Assembly: GCA_017652345.1 (NCBI GenBank)
Contig: JAGCBE010000341.1
Span: 1 to 42,045 of the forward strand
Direction of reading: 5' to 3'
Length of the DNA stretch: 42,045 nucleotides
Source: Methanobrevibacter sp.
Lineage (GTDB): Archaea; Methanobacteriota; Methanobacteria; Methanobacteriales; Methanobacteriaceae
Position 1 is the first letter of the stretch; the number at the start of each line of letters is the position of its first letter. The notes beneath the pieces were generated by a model. That model saw only the letters and a list, made by a program, of their open reading frames with translations. It searched no databases and was not told where the DNA came from. This document shows, in pieces, positions 25,498 to 35,884 of the stretch. A program made the translations under genes and the position numbers.

Positions 25498-26051
25498 CCT
25501 TAACGAAGGTTAAGGGGGTAGAGGAGATGGTACCAACTCCAGCCAGCAATCAGATTGCAGTACTTAATCCAACTATTGGAGAAGAGCAATACGCCATCAT
25601 AGAGGAAGCTCTAAAACTAGACAGTACAATAGATGAGGCGTGTATGTTGGCAGGGATTAGTATGAGTTCCTATTATAAGCATAGAGACAAAAATCCAGAT
25701 TTTGCTAGGAGGATGGACATAGCCAGACAATACCCCAAACTAGTAGCACGTGCAGCAGTACAGAGGAGAATAAGACAATGAGATGCCAAGACGGCATTAA
25801 GATTTCTAGAACTTAGAGAGAAGAACAGGTACTGAGAGAATGCCATAGAGAACAGTGCCAACAATGACAAGATGAAAGTTGAATTTACTTTAATTCCCAC
25901 AAAGAAGGTTGAATGAGCAGACCAACAAGAGAATGACTTTCAGACATCTACAAATCCAAGCTCTGCCTATGAATGATTTGCGAGTTCCTCAGATGAAAAG
26001 CAGACACCCTGGGAGAATGAGGATGGAGTATTAGAGAGGTTAGCCTCCTAG
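25461..26051 (+). CDS. terS: Terminase small subunit
   Basis: The protein has 196 residues. EEALKLDSTIDEACMLAGIS then MSSYYKHRDKNPDFARRMD is the usual HTH of small terminases, followed by RQYPKLVARAAVQRRIRQGD then AKTALRFLELREKNRYGEN. The C-terminal part is acidic and flexible. It recognises phage DNA and brings it to the large subunit, whose gene lies 180 bases downstream after a small overlapping gene. The first ~20 codons (to the second ATG at 25527) include two TGA glycines, and the exact start is uncertain. Confidence 0.85.
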
Positions 26052-26206
26052 AATTCCAGCAGCGAATTGGTGCCAAAATTCCCCCAGAGGATGAAGAATG
26101 ACTTAGTCAGACCAAAGAGGCCATAAAGAAGAGGAAATACAGAGCTAAAAAGAAACAGGAGTATGAAGATTTGTTAAAGAAGATGAAAAACAAATATAAA
26201 CAATAA
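25973..26206 (+). CDS. Hypothetical small protein between terminase genes
   Basis: The protein has 77 residues in a frame overlapping the end of the small terminase gene by 79 bases. N-terminus MICEFLRGKADTLGENGGWS includes four TGA glycines; the C-terminus is a basic helix (KKRKYRAKKKQEYEDLLKKM). The second half lies outside any other gene, which supports it being coding. The start could lie further downstream at a non-ATG codon. Function unknown. Confidence 0.5.
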
Positions 26207-26213
26207 TTTTATT

Positions 26214-26234
26214 TTTGTCCACTCACAGAATATT
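26214..26234 (+). promoter_or_regulatory. TTTGTCCACTC element before the large terminase gene
   Basis: TTTGTCCACTCACAGAATAT here and TTTGTCCACTCTCTGAATAT at 41384-41403 differ at only two of 20 bases. Each lies in a short gap at the head of a late gene group. Candidate late promoter or packaging-related site. Confidence 0.5.
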
Positions 26235-27590
26235 ATGCCAGATGTAAAGATTGAACTGTCAGCGAAACAGCAGGAAGCCTTTGAGTATATGATGGATGAC
26301 TACCATACAGCCATTGGTTACTGAGGATGAGCAGGAAGTGGGAAAAGTTTTCTCTGAGCAATCTGGTTGCGAAGGATGTGTAATGAGTACCCTTGAGTAA
26401 GGTATGCTCTAGTTAGAGACACAATCAAGAACATAAAGCAGACTACAGTTATTTCCTTAGAGAAGTTCTACAACATCTGTAATGTGCCTTATGAAATGAG
26501 AGGTAAATTAAATAATGTCTCTAATGTCATAACGTTTCCTAACGGCAGTGTAATCTTACTAAGGGAATGATGTTACCTACCACAGGACCCTCTATACAAT
26601 AGGTTCTGAAGTTTAGAGCTTACTGGTGCCTTTGTGGAAGAGAGTGCCGAATGTCCATTGGAGTGAATAGAAATACTACAGACGAGAGTTTGAAGGTATA
26701 AGAATACTGAATATGGAATATTGGGAAAGGTATTGGAAACATTTAACCCTAATCCGTGACACGTTTACGAGAGGTACTACTTAGGTAAACATAAGGATGG
26801 AGACAGAGCAATCTATATACCAGCATTGGTGTTTGACAATCCGTTCATAGACCAGGGTTATATAGACAATCTGATGAGAGCCAGTCCAGCCACTAAGAAT
26901 AGGTTATTGTATGGAAAGCGAGACTTTGATGACAGTGGATGGATGTTGTTCAAGCAGGGAGACATAAGTAGGCTAAAGACTAACGAAAGTTACGGAGACA
27001 CATACTTCCTAGTCTGTGATGTGGCAAGGTTTGGAAGGGACACAACTAGAATAAGTCTACGAAGGTGAAATACACGAGTTAGAGTGTGGACTTATGCCAA
27101 ATCTAGCGTAGAAGAGATTAAGACATCTATTCTATTAATCAAGAACCAGTACGAGATTGACCCACATAATATTATAATAGATGCCGATGGTGTGGGATGA
27201 TGAGTAGTTGATGGAATAGAGTATTCTACAGGGTTTGTGAATAATGCAAGACCAGTAGAGACTGGTGCGAAGGCTAATTATGCTAATCTAAAGTCACAGT
27301 GTGCATTCCTATTACAGGAGAAGGTACAGAAGTGAGAGATTGCTATTAAACGAGAGCATTTAGATGCTGAGAAGGACTGGGAAATATTAACACAGGAGAT
27401 GATGAATGTCTATATAGATGAAAGGAGTGTGGACGGTAAGACTAGAATAGAGAGTAAGGACAAGATGAAGGAAAGGATTGGAAGAAGTCCAGACTTATTA
27501 GACACGATGATTATGAGAATGTACCCCTACTTAAGGTTCTATGATGATGAGATGTGAATAAGTGCTTATTTAACTTCAATAGAAAGGTAA
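26235..27590 (+). CDS. terL: Terminase large subunit
   Basis: The protein has 451 residues, the usual size. Walker A is YGGGAGSGKS (29-38), where the first and third glycines are TGA. Walker B is AFVEES (E135/E136). The RNase H-like nuclease domain has D262 in VCDVARFGRD, D316 in IIIDADGVGG and D420/D423 in SPDLLD, in the right order. It drives DNA into the capsid and cuts it. The ATG lies within the TTTGTCCACTC element's downstream edge. The next gene (portal) begins on the base after its TAA. Confidence 0.97.
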
Positions 27591-29561
27591 ATGGTAAAAC
27601 TAACCGAAGAACTAAGACAGAAAATATTATGAGAGTATAGGCACGGTTATGAAGCTAACCGTTCTAAAAACTCTCTTTTTATGTCTCAGAAGGACATATA
27701 TTCAACTAAAAGGAACGATGAGTTATTAAGAAGTCAGATTTTCTGGAGTGTTTCCAGGACAATGCAGGCTACTTGTATAATTAACGAACCAGATGTTTCA
27801 CGAGAGGATGAAAACGTTCTATACCAAATGGAAGCAAGGAACTTTACAGAGATGTATAAAACAGACTATGTAAATGAGAACTGGGCTTTTGACAGGTATA
27901 TGTGACTAGAGGACATCTGTAAGTATTGAAAGGCCATCTTTCTTTTTAGTGGGTATGACAACAAGAAGAATGTTCCAACAATTCAGAGAATAGACCCTAG
28001 ATTTGTTTACCCATATAATGATGGTAGCTTATTAGTAAAGAATTACCCATTCTTTGGATTTGACAGAGTTATAACATACAAACAACTAGAGGAACTTCCA
28101 GTTAGTGCCAATAAGGAGTTCAAAGAACAGATTATGTGAAATTATGACACCTATATTGATGGATTAACTACACAGGATGCCTTCCTAAGAAACATATGTA
28201 CTTGTTATAATTCTAGTACAGGACATTACACAATCCACTACCACTATACATATATATATGATGAGGACACTAAGGAGAATAAGTTATACCTTGTTCTTAT
28301 GTTGTGTGACCAAATAATGGACATCTATGACGTGCCAGAGACAGACAATATAATTCCTATTGCTGTTTATGGATTTGCGTACGATGCACAGGATTGGTGG
28401 GGAACATCATTAGTTAATATTATAGAGGACGGACACAGAACTGAGCAATTACTCTTGAACCTATACAAAATCAAGGTTACTAGAGAAGCTATGTGAGGAA
28501 ACATCTTCATAGACGAACAAGTGTTTATGAACAATATAAATACTTTGAAAAATCAGAGTATTAAGAACAGATGGTTCCCTGTTAAGATGAGAGACATTAC
28601 TAAGCCTATTAGTTCTATGGTATATGAATTACCACAGACACAAATAAGTACAGACTTATATAATAGTCTTGGTATGATTAAGAACAAAGCATTAGCAGAG
28701 AGTTTTACAAACGCTACAGCACAATGATTAGGACTGTCTAGTAATAGTGACCCTAACACAGCTACAGCAAGTAAAATCCAGAAGATTAATGCTAATATGA
28801 TTACATCATTACAGAACCAGATTTTAAGTTACTGAACTAAAGACTTTGCAGAATTATATAGAGACTTTATGTTATACCACTGGAGAAATTCTAGTAAGAA
28901 GGTAATCAGAAAGACAAATAATTGATTAAGCTGAACATATAAGAAAATAACTAAGAAGGACATTAGAGGAGACTTCGCATTAATGGTAGTAGACCCAATT
29001 CTCAAGGACATCATATACCAAGAGAAGAAGGCTGCTTATATGGAACAGTATAATATGTTGGTGAGTGACCCAAGAACGCCACCATTCTTACTTAATAATA
29101 TAAGGAGAGCTATTTCATATTATAACTGACTAGATGAGAGCGAGATTGACAGCATAACTGAGATGTCTCCAGAAGACTACCAATGCAAGCAAGACGTTCT
29201 TCTACTTAATCAGAATGTTTCTATTTATATACCAGTCAACTGTAACGTACAGATGAGACTATGGTACTATAATAGAGCAGAAGACACAGATGCCAAATTC
29301 AGAGCCATCCAGGCACTCCAATATATGGTTAGTCAATGATTATGAAAGGAGGAAATGAATATGGCAGCACAGCCAAAGGTAACAGATTTCCAGACGGCTT
29401 GAGAGAATAACAACCCATTAACTAATATAAATTACGACACTGTTAATAATCTAGACAGTTGAACTTGAATGTCAGCTGGAAGCAGGATGAATGCTAGGAA
29501 GGATGACAGTCTAAATGTCAGTGGAATGCAATCCATAGACACTAGTAATGGGCTTGGTTAA
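27591..29561 (+). CDS. Portal protein
   Basis: The protein has 656 residues and follows the large terminase directly, the standard place for a portal. It has long alpha/beta stretches, a QDWWGTSLVNIIEDGHRTEQ segment (residues ~265-285) like the stem-entry region of portals, and helical C-terminal parts with Asn/Gln/Met-rich ends (WNV-free tail with repeated SAGSRM- and GMQ-like motifs). The size fits large portals of podovirus-like phages. It forms the ring through which DNA passes. Assignment rests on position, length and general pattern. About 14 TGA glycines. Confidence 0.8.
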
Positions 29562-29563
29562 AA

Positions 29564-29577
29564 TCAGATTTATTTAT
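29564..29577 (+). promoter_or_regulatory. Leader motif TCAGATTTATTTAT
   Basis: This is one of the clearest copies of the repeated leader, three bases after the portal stop and 27 bases before the next ATG. A similar ACAGATTTATTTATTT copy lies before the gene at 32463, after the capsid gene. Confidence 0.5.
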
Positions 29578-29590
29578 TAATGTTATTAAG

Positions 29591-29992
29591 ATGCCAACTA
29601 AAGCTAAATGAGCTAAAAGGAAAATCACAATCAACAGAAAACCTAAGGCTGTTAAAGAAGTAGAAGAAGTAAAAGAAGTAGAATTAGAACCAGAAGTAAA
29701 TGTGGAAGAAGTAATGGAAGAGGTTAAAGAAGAGGTTAAGAAAATTCAACAGAGAGACGTAATGGGAACAATTTGAGGTACGGAGATTACAAAGCCAAAG
29801 TGAAGAATTGTATTTGAAGCACAGATGTGAGCTTACCCTATGTATAGACTTCCAGAAGAGATTAGAAAATACCTAGTTAAGAAGGGTCTAACTACAGAGG
29901 TATGGAAGAAGGACAAAGAGTGGTTAGAGAAACATCACGTAGACCTAGAGATGGTACAGAAATTAAAAGAGTTTTTAACTACAAGAGACTAA
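29591..29992 (+). CDS. Hypothetical virion-assembly protein
   Basis: The protein has 133 residues. The basic start (PTKAKGAKRKITINRKPKA) is followed by an acidic Val/Glu-rich repeat segment (VEEVKEVELEPEVNVEEVME), then a small domain with GGTEITKPKGRIVFEAQMGA and a helical end. Two bases separate it from the next gene. Between portal and capsid genes, so an assembly or head role is likely. Family unknown. Confidence 0.65.
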
Positions 29993-29993
29993 G

Positions 29994-30323
29994 ATGTGGA
30001 GAGAGTTGAGGGACTTAAATGACCTACTCAAGGAAGAACCATATAGGGAAGAAGTAAGAGTTGAAGAAATAGACAGGATTAAGAAGAAGAGGTACAAGAA
30101 GGAGATGTTTAGAAAGATTATACACGCATACCTACGCAAGTACCACAAACCTATTGGAATGTTGTCTAAAGAGGACATTGCAATAATGACCCAGTCTATG
30201 GATGCTATGGACAGAACGTTGTTTATGGACCAGGTTAAGTATTCATTAGAGACTACGTATTGAAAACCCATAGCACGAATAATCAAGAACAATAAAAGCA
30301 TTTTATTCACTAATAATAAGTAA
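29994..30323 (+). CDS. Hypothetical basic helical protein
   Basis: The protein has 109 residues, helical and basic (VEEIDRIKKKRYKKEMFRKI; AYLRKYHKPIGMLSKEDIAI; MDAMDRTLFMDQVKYSLE). One TGA glycine near 30261. The next ATG directly follows its TAA. Head-assembly region, function unknown. Confidence 0.65.
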
Positions 30324-30719
30324 ATGGCTTTGGAAGAAGAATTAATGACAGCCAATGAAGAGGCTGAGAAAAAGGAAGAGGTTACTAAAAATCCAGATGA
30401 CCTCACAGATGAAGAGATTGACGCTGTTAAGGAATTAATCCTAATGCCTTGATGGGAAGTGTTAAAGAAATGTATGAAGATTAGGAAGGAGAAGCAGGAA
30501 GAGAACATCCTAGCACTAGCAAGAGACAATTGTTTCAATGCTAAGACTGAAGGTTATTCTTTCTATGAAGTACTTGGTGCTTTAATTCAAGGTATGGGGG
30601 AAATGGAGAGATTGGTAAACGTTCTCACTACTGACCCAGAAGACATAAAGAAGGCACAAGAAGCAATTAAGAACGCTGAAGCAATAATGCGTGGGGAGAA
30701 GGTTGAATGAGTTGACTAA
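30324..30719 (+). CDS. Hypothetical helical protein of the head region
   Basis: The protein has 131 residues. Acidic N-terminus (MALEEELMTANEEAEKKEEV), central basic helix (LKKCMKIRKEKQEENILALA) and ordinary C-terminus (AQEAIKNAEAIMRGEKVE). Two TGA glycines. About 130 bases of non-coding DNA follow before the scaffold-like gene. Possibly a head or scaffolding accessory. Confidence 0.65.
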
Positions 30720-30851
30720 GTAGAATAAGCTCTCAAATATTCTAGGACCGAAGTTGCAAGTCCTTAAACTAATCAATCAGACTAGTTAATGTCTTTAAAC
30801 TTAATTCGTGTTGGTAGAATGGCACGACTTTACATTCTATTTATTACTACG

Positions 30852-31286
30852 ATGACAGACATCGAAGAACAAATTGAGGACACTGAGCAGAAAAAATCTG
30901 GTTATGCTGCTTTGAGAGAGAAGCATAGTCAAGAAATGGCTGCTCTACAGGCTAAGCTAGATGCAGAAGTTGCTGCTAGAGCTGCAGACAGGAAAATTTA
31001 TTTCGGTAATACTATGAAAAGTAGGGGTTACGAAGGAAACTTTGATGAATTCGCTGACAAATACAGTTCATTAGACATTAACGACTTAGTTTCATTGTAT
31101 GAGTGACAGAATGGGAAACCATCTGTACAGATGCAGGCACCTACAGTAAACGAGCAAATAGTGGGACCACAAAGTGTAATCGCTTGAGCCAATCCAACAA
31201 CTGAGGTTGGATGACCAAAACTCAACGAGATGACTTCTGAGCAAGCAATTCAATGGGCTAAATCACAACCTTGGTTCAATAAATAG
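30852..31286 (+). CDS. Probable scaffolding protein
   Basis: The protein has 144 residues directly before the capsid gene. Residues 1-50 are a charged coiled coil (AALREKHSQEMAALQAKLDA), followed by FDEFADKYSSLDINDLVSLY, a Gln/Pro/Gly-rich linker and a helical end (MTSEQAIQWAKSQPWFNK). This layout and position match capsid scaffolds. I chose ATG 30852; a frame from 30789 is open but adds a hydrophobic, basic segment that does not fit. Three TGA glycines lie in the linker. Confidence 0.65.
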
Positions 31287-31329
31287 TTGGTATTGGCTAA
31301 ATAATTTTATTTAGCAATATTTATTTACT

Positions 31330-32379
31330 ATGGCAAAGGTTTACAACACAACTAACGGAGATGACAGATTTCATATTGCCATTTCTGACAGTACAACTCA
31401 AGTTGCTGAAAACGTAATGATTACATCTGGAATAGATGACGTTAACAACACAAATGAGTTCCTTACTTACTTACTTAAAAAATCATTCTTAGAGAATGGA
31501 GAACCTTCTACTGTATTTATGAGATTTGGAGTTAAGGCTTCTCAACAAGGTTACAAATCTATTACTTGGCCTAGATTAGGAGTTATGAAGACTTCTATTT
31601 CAGAAGCTACTTTAATTGAAGGAGTTACACCAGATGGACACTTAAATGTAGTTAAAACTGTAACTGCAGTACCTGTTCAATTAGGAGACTACTCAATTAT
31701 TTCAGACGTATTAGACGCTGAAACATTGCTTCCAATCATAGCTGCACAAGGAAGAGAATTAGCTAACAATGCAGGAAGACTTATTGACGAATACATTCAA
31801 GAAGTTCTTGGAAACAGCGACATTTCAGTTATGTACGCAGGTGCTGCTACTGCACCAGACGAATTAACTGCTGCTGATGTTATGGATTTAGATTTAGTTC
31901 TTAAGGCTTGTACTTACTTGGCTTCTCAAGGACAATGAGCTGAAAGATTTAAGATTATTATGCATCCAAACGTATTCTTAGACTATGCTAAATCATCTTC
32001 TACAAATACTTGGTTGAACAAATTAATCTACGAAGACTTCAAAGGAGTTAAAGATGGATTTGTAACAGCTGGAGTTAATTACGACATCTACGTTTCTGCA
32101 AACGTAAAACCAGTAGTAGTAGACGACGACGAAGACTTTAACGTATGGCCAACTTACGCATTCAGAGATGGTGCTTACGGAGTTGGAACACTTCAAAATC
32201 TTCAAACTTTCTACAAACCATTTGGTGCTGCAGGAACTGAAGACCCTCTAAATCAGAGAGCTACAGTTGGATGGAAATGTATGTACTGAGCTGCTGTTCT
32301 TAACGACTTGTTCATCGTTAAATTGATGACTAGAAGTGGAACAGACTACGCTTGGCAAGAAAAAATTGACGAAGAATAG
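31330..32379 (+). CDS. Major capsid protein, N4-gp56-like
   Basis: The protein has 349 residues. Segments FMRFGVKASQQGYKSITWPR, then ATLIEGVTPDGHLNVVKTVT, then AVPVQLGDYSIISDVLDAET and AAQGRELANNAGRLIDEYIQ match the N4-gp56 family of HK97-fold capsid proteins (LTEGVxP and QLGxYxxISD signatures). Only about 2 of 26 glycines are TGA (31936 and 32287), far below other genes, as expected if UGA is read less efficiently in the most highly made protein. Codons are also biased towards GGA, AAC and GAC. Preceded by the scaffold-like gene. Confidence 0.88.
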
Positions 32380-32462
32380 TAGTTAGTTTGCTTATATATA
32401 TTAGGTGGGGTAAAACTCACCTAATAGAATAAACAGATTTATTTATTTCCTAATAAGTAAGT

Positions 32463-33398
32463 ATGGGAACAATAAAACAAATGTATGAGAGTTGGTGCCT
32501 AGAAGAGTTAAGAGGAGAAAGTCAAGTAAATAAAGAGGTGTGGTTAGCTTGGTTTAATAAAGGTTTATTACAGTTCCAGAAGGCTATTCTGGAATATGTT
32601 TCTGGTAAACATTCAACTAGTGTAGCATACACAGACATAAAGGCTGACCAGGATGAATATTCACTCCCCTCTTTCAGTGCATTAGAACACGTAGAGGACT
32701 TTTATTCTATAGTTCAGTTAAGGGTTGCTTACCACGCTAATAAAGCAGGTAATCCAATCTATAGAGTATGTAAGCCAATAGATTTCTGAGACTATAATAT
32801 AGCACCAGCATTAAATACTTATAAGAAGCACGTATTAATAGACCCTAGTGGAGAATATGTTCCATCTAATTTCCTAAAAGAGGACGGTAAATATGTATAT
32901 GAGTATGTAAATGAGCAGGATTGGGATGCTGATGGAAAGCCTATGTATAGATTATGTGGTAGATGAGGAGTACAGAGATGAAAGCCAATCATACGAGACA
33001 GGATTAGTGAAGTAAATCCTAGGTATATATTTGTTCCACACTTAGACACAGCGACAGGAAAATATTCAAATAGTATTAAAATATTCCCAACACCATTGAA
33101 GGACATAGACAGAGGATTAACTCTGACTTATAATTTTGTTCAACAGCCACTCACAGTAGATGAAGTATTCTGACAAAATCCAATAGACATAGCAACACTT
33201 AATCTACCTTGGTACTTTATGGATGCAATAGATGACTATATAACATTCAGACTTTACCAAGCTGAAAATCCAGAGACGGCACAATGGTATTACCAACAAT
33301 TTGAGAACACACTACACGACAATATATATGGATTAAATAAGGACAAGAGACCAGTAGAAGAAGGATTAGCAAACACATCATATTTTAGTCATTACTAA
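32463..33398 (+). CDS. Head-tail connector/adaptor-like structural protein
   Basis: The protein has 311 residues. It begins MGTIKQMYESWCLEELRGES, a helical start seen in connector proteins, followed by a long alpha/beta domain with KADQDEYSLPSFSALEHVED and IFVPHLDTATGKYSNSIKIF, and ends helical. It follows the capsid gene after an 80-base gap carrying the ACAGATTTATTT leader. Position suggests an adaptor between portal and tail. Family not firmly recognised. Confidence 0.6.
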
Positions 33399-33406
33399 TT
33401 AACTAA

Positions 33407-35218
33407 ATGGCAGTAGGAGAACCTAAACAACCAGCAAAGAATTGAGGAGTAATAAAACAAGTTAGTTGGACAGATGGAACAACGCAAGACGTCTACTACT
33501 GAATGGACCATAGTTTTCAATACAGTGCCAACATTAATACAGATGATGAGTTACACTGAATAAAATTAGCAAACAGAGCCAATTTCACACCAAATTATGG
33601 TAAATGTCAGTTAATAAGTTTGTGAGAGCATTGAGTAATGGCTTTGCCTATTTGACAGGACTTACAGGAATTCACTGCTAAGAGAATGCAATATAATGGT
33701 TTCTACGATGAAGATGGAGACACTTGGCCAGATTGACCTTCTCCATTAAACTCAGACGGAGAACCAGTTAGTAAACGAACAGAATTAGACAGTTCAGCAG
33801 GTTCGGCTCTTTCTAGTGCATACCAAACGGTTCCTGGAGTAGTATTCCAGGACAGATTTTGGTTTTGAGCAAACAGAACTAATAGTCAGACTAATAAGGG
33901 TTATTTAATGAATGTTCCTATTGATGCTTGAAACTGACACTGAATAGACAGTCAAAACATATTCCTTCCATATGACCATCCAGATTACACAGATGAAAGT
34001 ATAGAAGATGCTAGCAACATAACTGAGGCTATGCAATGAGCAATTACAGCCATCCTAAACTATAACAATACCAGACTAGTAGTAGCTTGTGGAACAGACA
34101 TTTGGGTATACTACCCAGAACTAGACCATCAAGGTCAGTTAGATTGAAGGTACTGAGTACAGGGATGGAAGAAGACGCTTCATTTTGAGGCCTGAACGAC
34201 AATAGTTGCTCTGACTTGTACATTTGAATATTTGAAGGTACGAGCAGTAGATGAAGGATGGAATACTAAAGTTTATTACTACCAAGGAAACAACAACCTA
34301 AGAAGTACATTTGTATATAATGAAATAGATTTAACAGGAGTTAGAGTATTACACGTATATTCTATTAATGGAACAGATTACTATGTCTCTAGTATTACTA
34401 ATATGGCAACAGATGCACTAGTAGACTTTAATAAAATGGTTGGTAACACACCAGTACCCCTATTCCACCAGAGAGCGTGACTTACTATGTATGACACAAA
34501 CTTCAAGGCACCATATTTCGTAGGACCTATAGGAATAGATGCACCATATAATGCTGGTTCATTCTATATAGCAGATGCATATGGAGTATTCAAATTCAAA
34601 TATAATCCACAGGGATTTGACAAAGGTTATATGAAATGGCATCTAAATGACAATAAGCAGGTATATGGAGTATGTGAGAATAAAGGTTTCTTATATGTCT
34701 CAGATGAGGATGGATGCCGAGCTATGAGATTGTATGACACTTGAGTAGATGGTTACCAACAAAGTTGAGTTCTGATTTCTAGAGAATATGAAGGAAGAGA
34801 ATGAGGAACATATACTAAAATGTTAGATGAAGTCAGAATGAATTTTGAGCTTAATCCTAACATAAAGGAAAGCGACTATTCAAGCAATGATGAACCATAC
34901 TGAATTATAGATGTATATGTAAGTCCAAACAACCTATGGAAGAACACACATACATTTACAGAAGCTAATGGATGGTACCACGCTATGCATATAACTAGGG
35001 ACAGTAAAGGAACAAGGACTGAGAAATCTAACCTATTCAATGATTTGTGATGAACAACAAGCAATAAAAAATCCAGCTTTAAGTTTGATTGGCAGACTAT
35101 TACTTATGCTATAGTTATTACTAGAGGAGATGAAGTATTAGTAACACCAATAGTAAGACAAATAGATTTGAGGTACCACTCAAAAGACAAGATTAATAAC
35201 GTTTATGACATTAACTAA
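33407..35218 (+). CDS. Large tail protein, possibly beta-propeller
   Basis: The protein has 603 residues and is beta-rich, with repeated segments of the kind VVFQDRFWFGANRTNSQT, YKVFKFKYNPQGFDKGY-like and FYIADAYGVFKFKYNP, RVLHVYSINGTDYYVSS and QVYGVCENKGFLYVSDEDGC. The recurring 'xGVxxxxGxLYVSD' pattern resembles propeller blades. About 25 TGA glycines. It lies just after the adaptor-like gene, so it is probably a tail hub or nozzle protein of a short tail. This is inference from pattern and place. Confidence 0.6.
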
Positions 35219-35223
35219 TCATT

Positions 35224-35880
35224 ATGGACCGATTACAAGAAGACTGACAGCATCAATATAGAGCTACTCCAATAGAGTACCCTATTTCTACTAATGAAGC
35301 TCATTCTACTTATGACCAGTTCATACAGTTAAGAGACACACTTATTATGTCTAATAAATATTATGCAGACAATGCGTGAAGAAGTCTAATAATAGGAGTT
35401 AAAACTGACTGAACACCAACGGACACTATAGAAATATGGAAGCCTAATATATTCTCTCAGTTATTTGAACCAGATGGAACAATAACTCCTACAGAACAGT
35501 GAACATATATAGCTAGTGGATGACATACAAGTACTAATCCACTAAGCTGTGAAATAGTTAAAACGTGAAGGTATATATTACAACACAAAGAGCAATTCAT
35601 TAACCTAGACGACACGAGTATTACTAGAATATTAGCTTATATTAATCAACACCATTGAAACCAAGAAATCCCTAGAGCAGTATTTGACCGAGAATGGAAT
35701 GAGGCAGGTTTCTTCTCTAAGATGACTTCATTTGGTTATGTGGAGTGTGACCTAGAGAAATGAGATTGGTTAGAGTTTATATATGTTGACCAAAACTGAG
35801 TTAAAATACCAGATGCCAACATACAGCAATATTCTAACTGGTGGATGGTAGAATATAAAGATTTAGCTTATAATATTTAA
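35224..35880 (+). CDS. Hypothetical tail protein
   Basis: The protein has 218 residues. MDRLQEDGQHQYRATPIEYP begins it, followed by a beta-rich body (TPTDTIEIWKPNIFSQLFEP; SITRILAYINQHHGNQEIPR) and SNWWMVEYKDLAYNI at the end. Five bases after the stop comes the next ATG. Tail or connector component by context. No family recognised. Confidence 0.6.
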
Positions 35881-35884
35881 AAGA

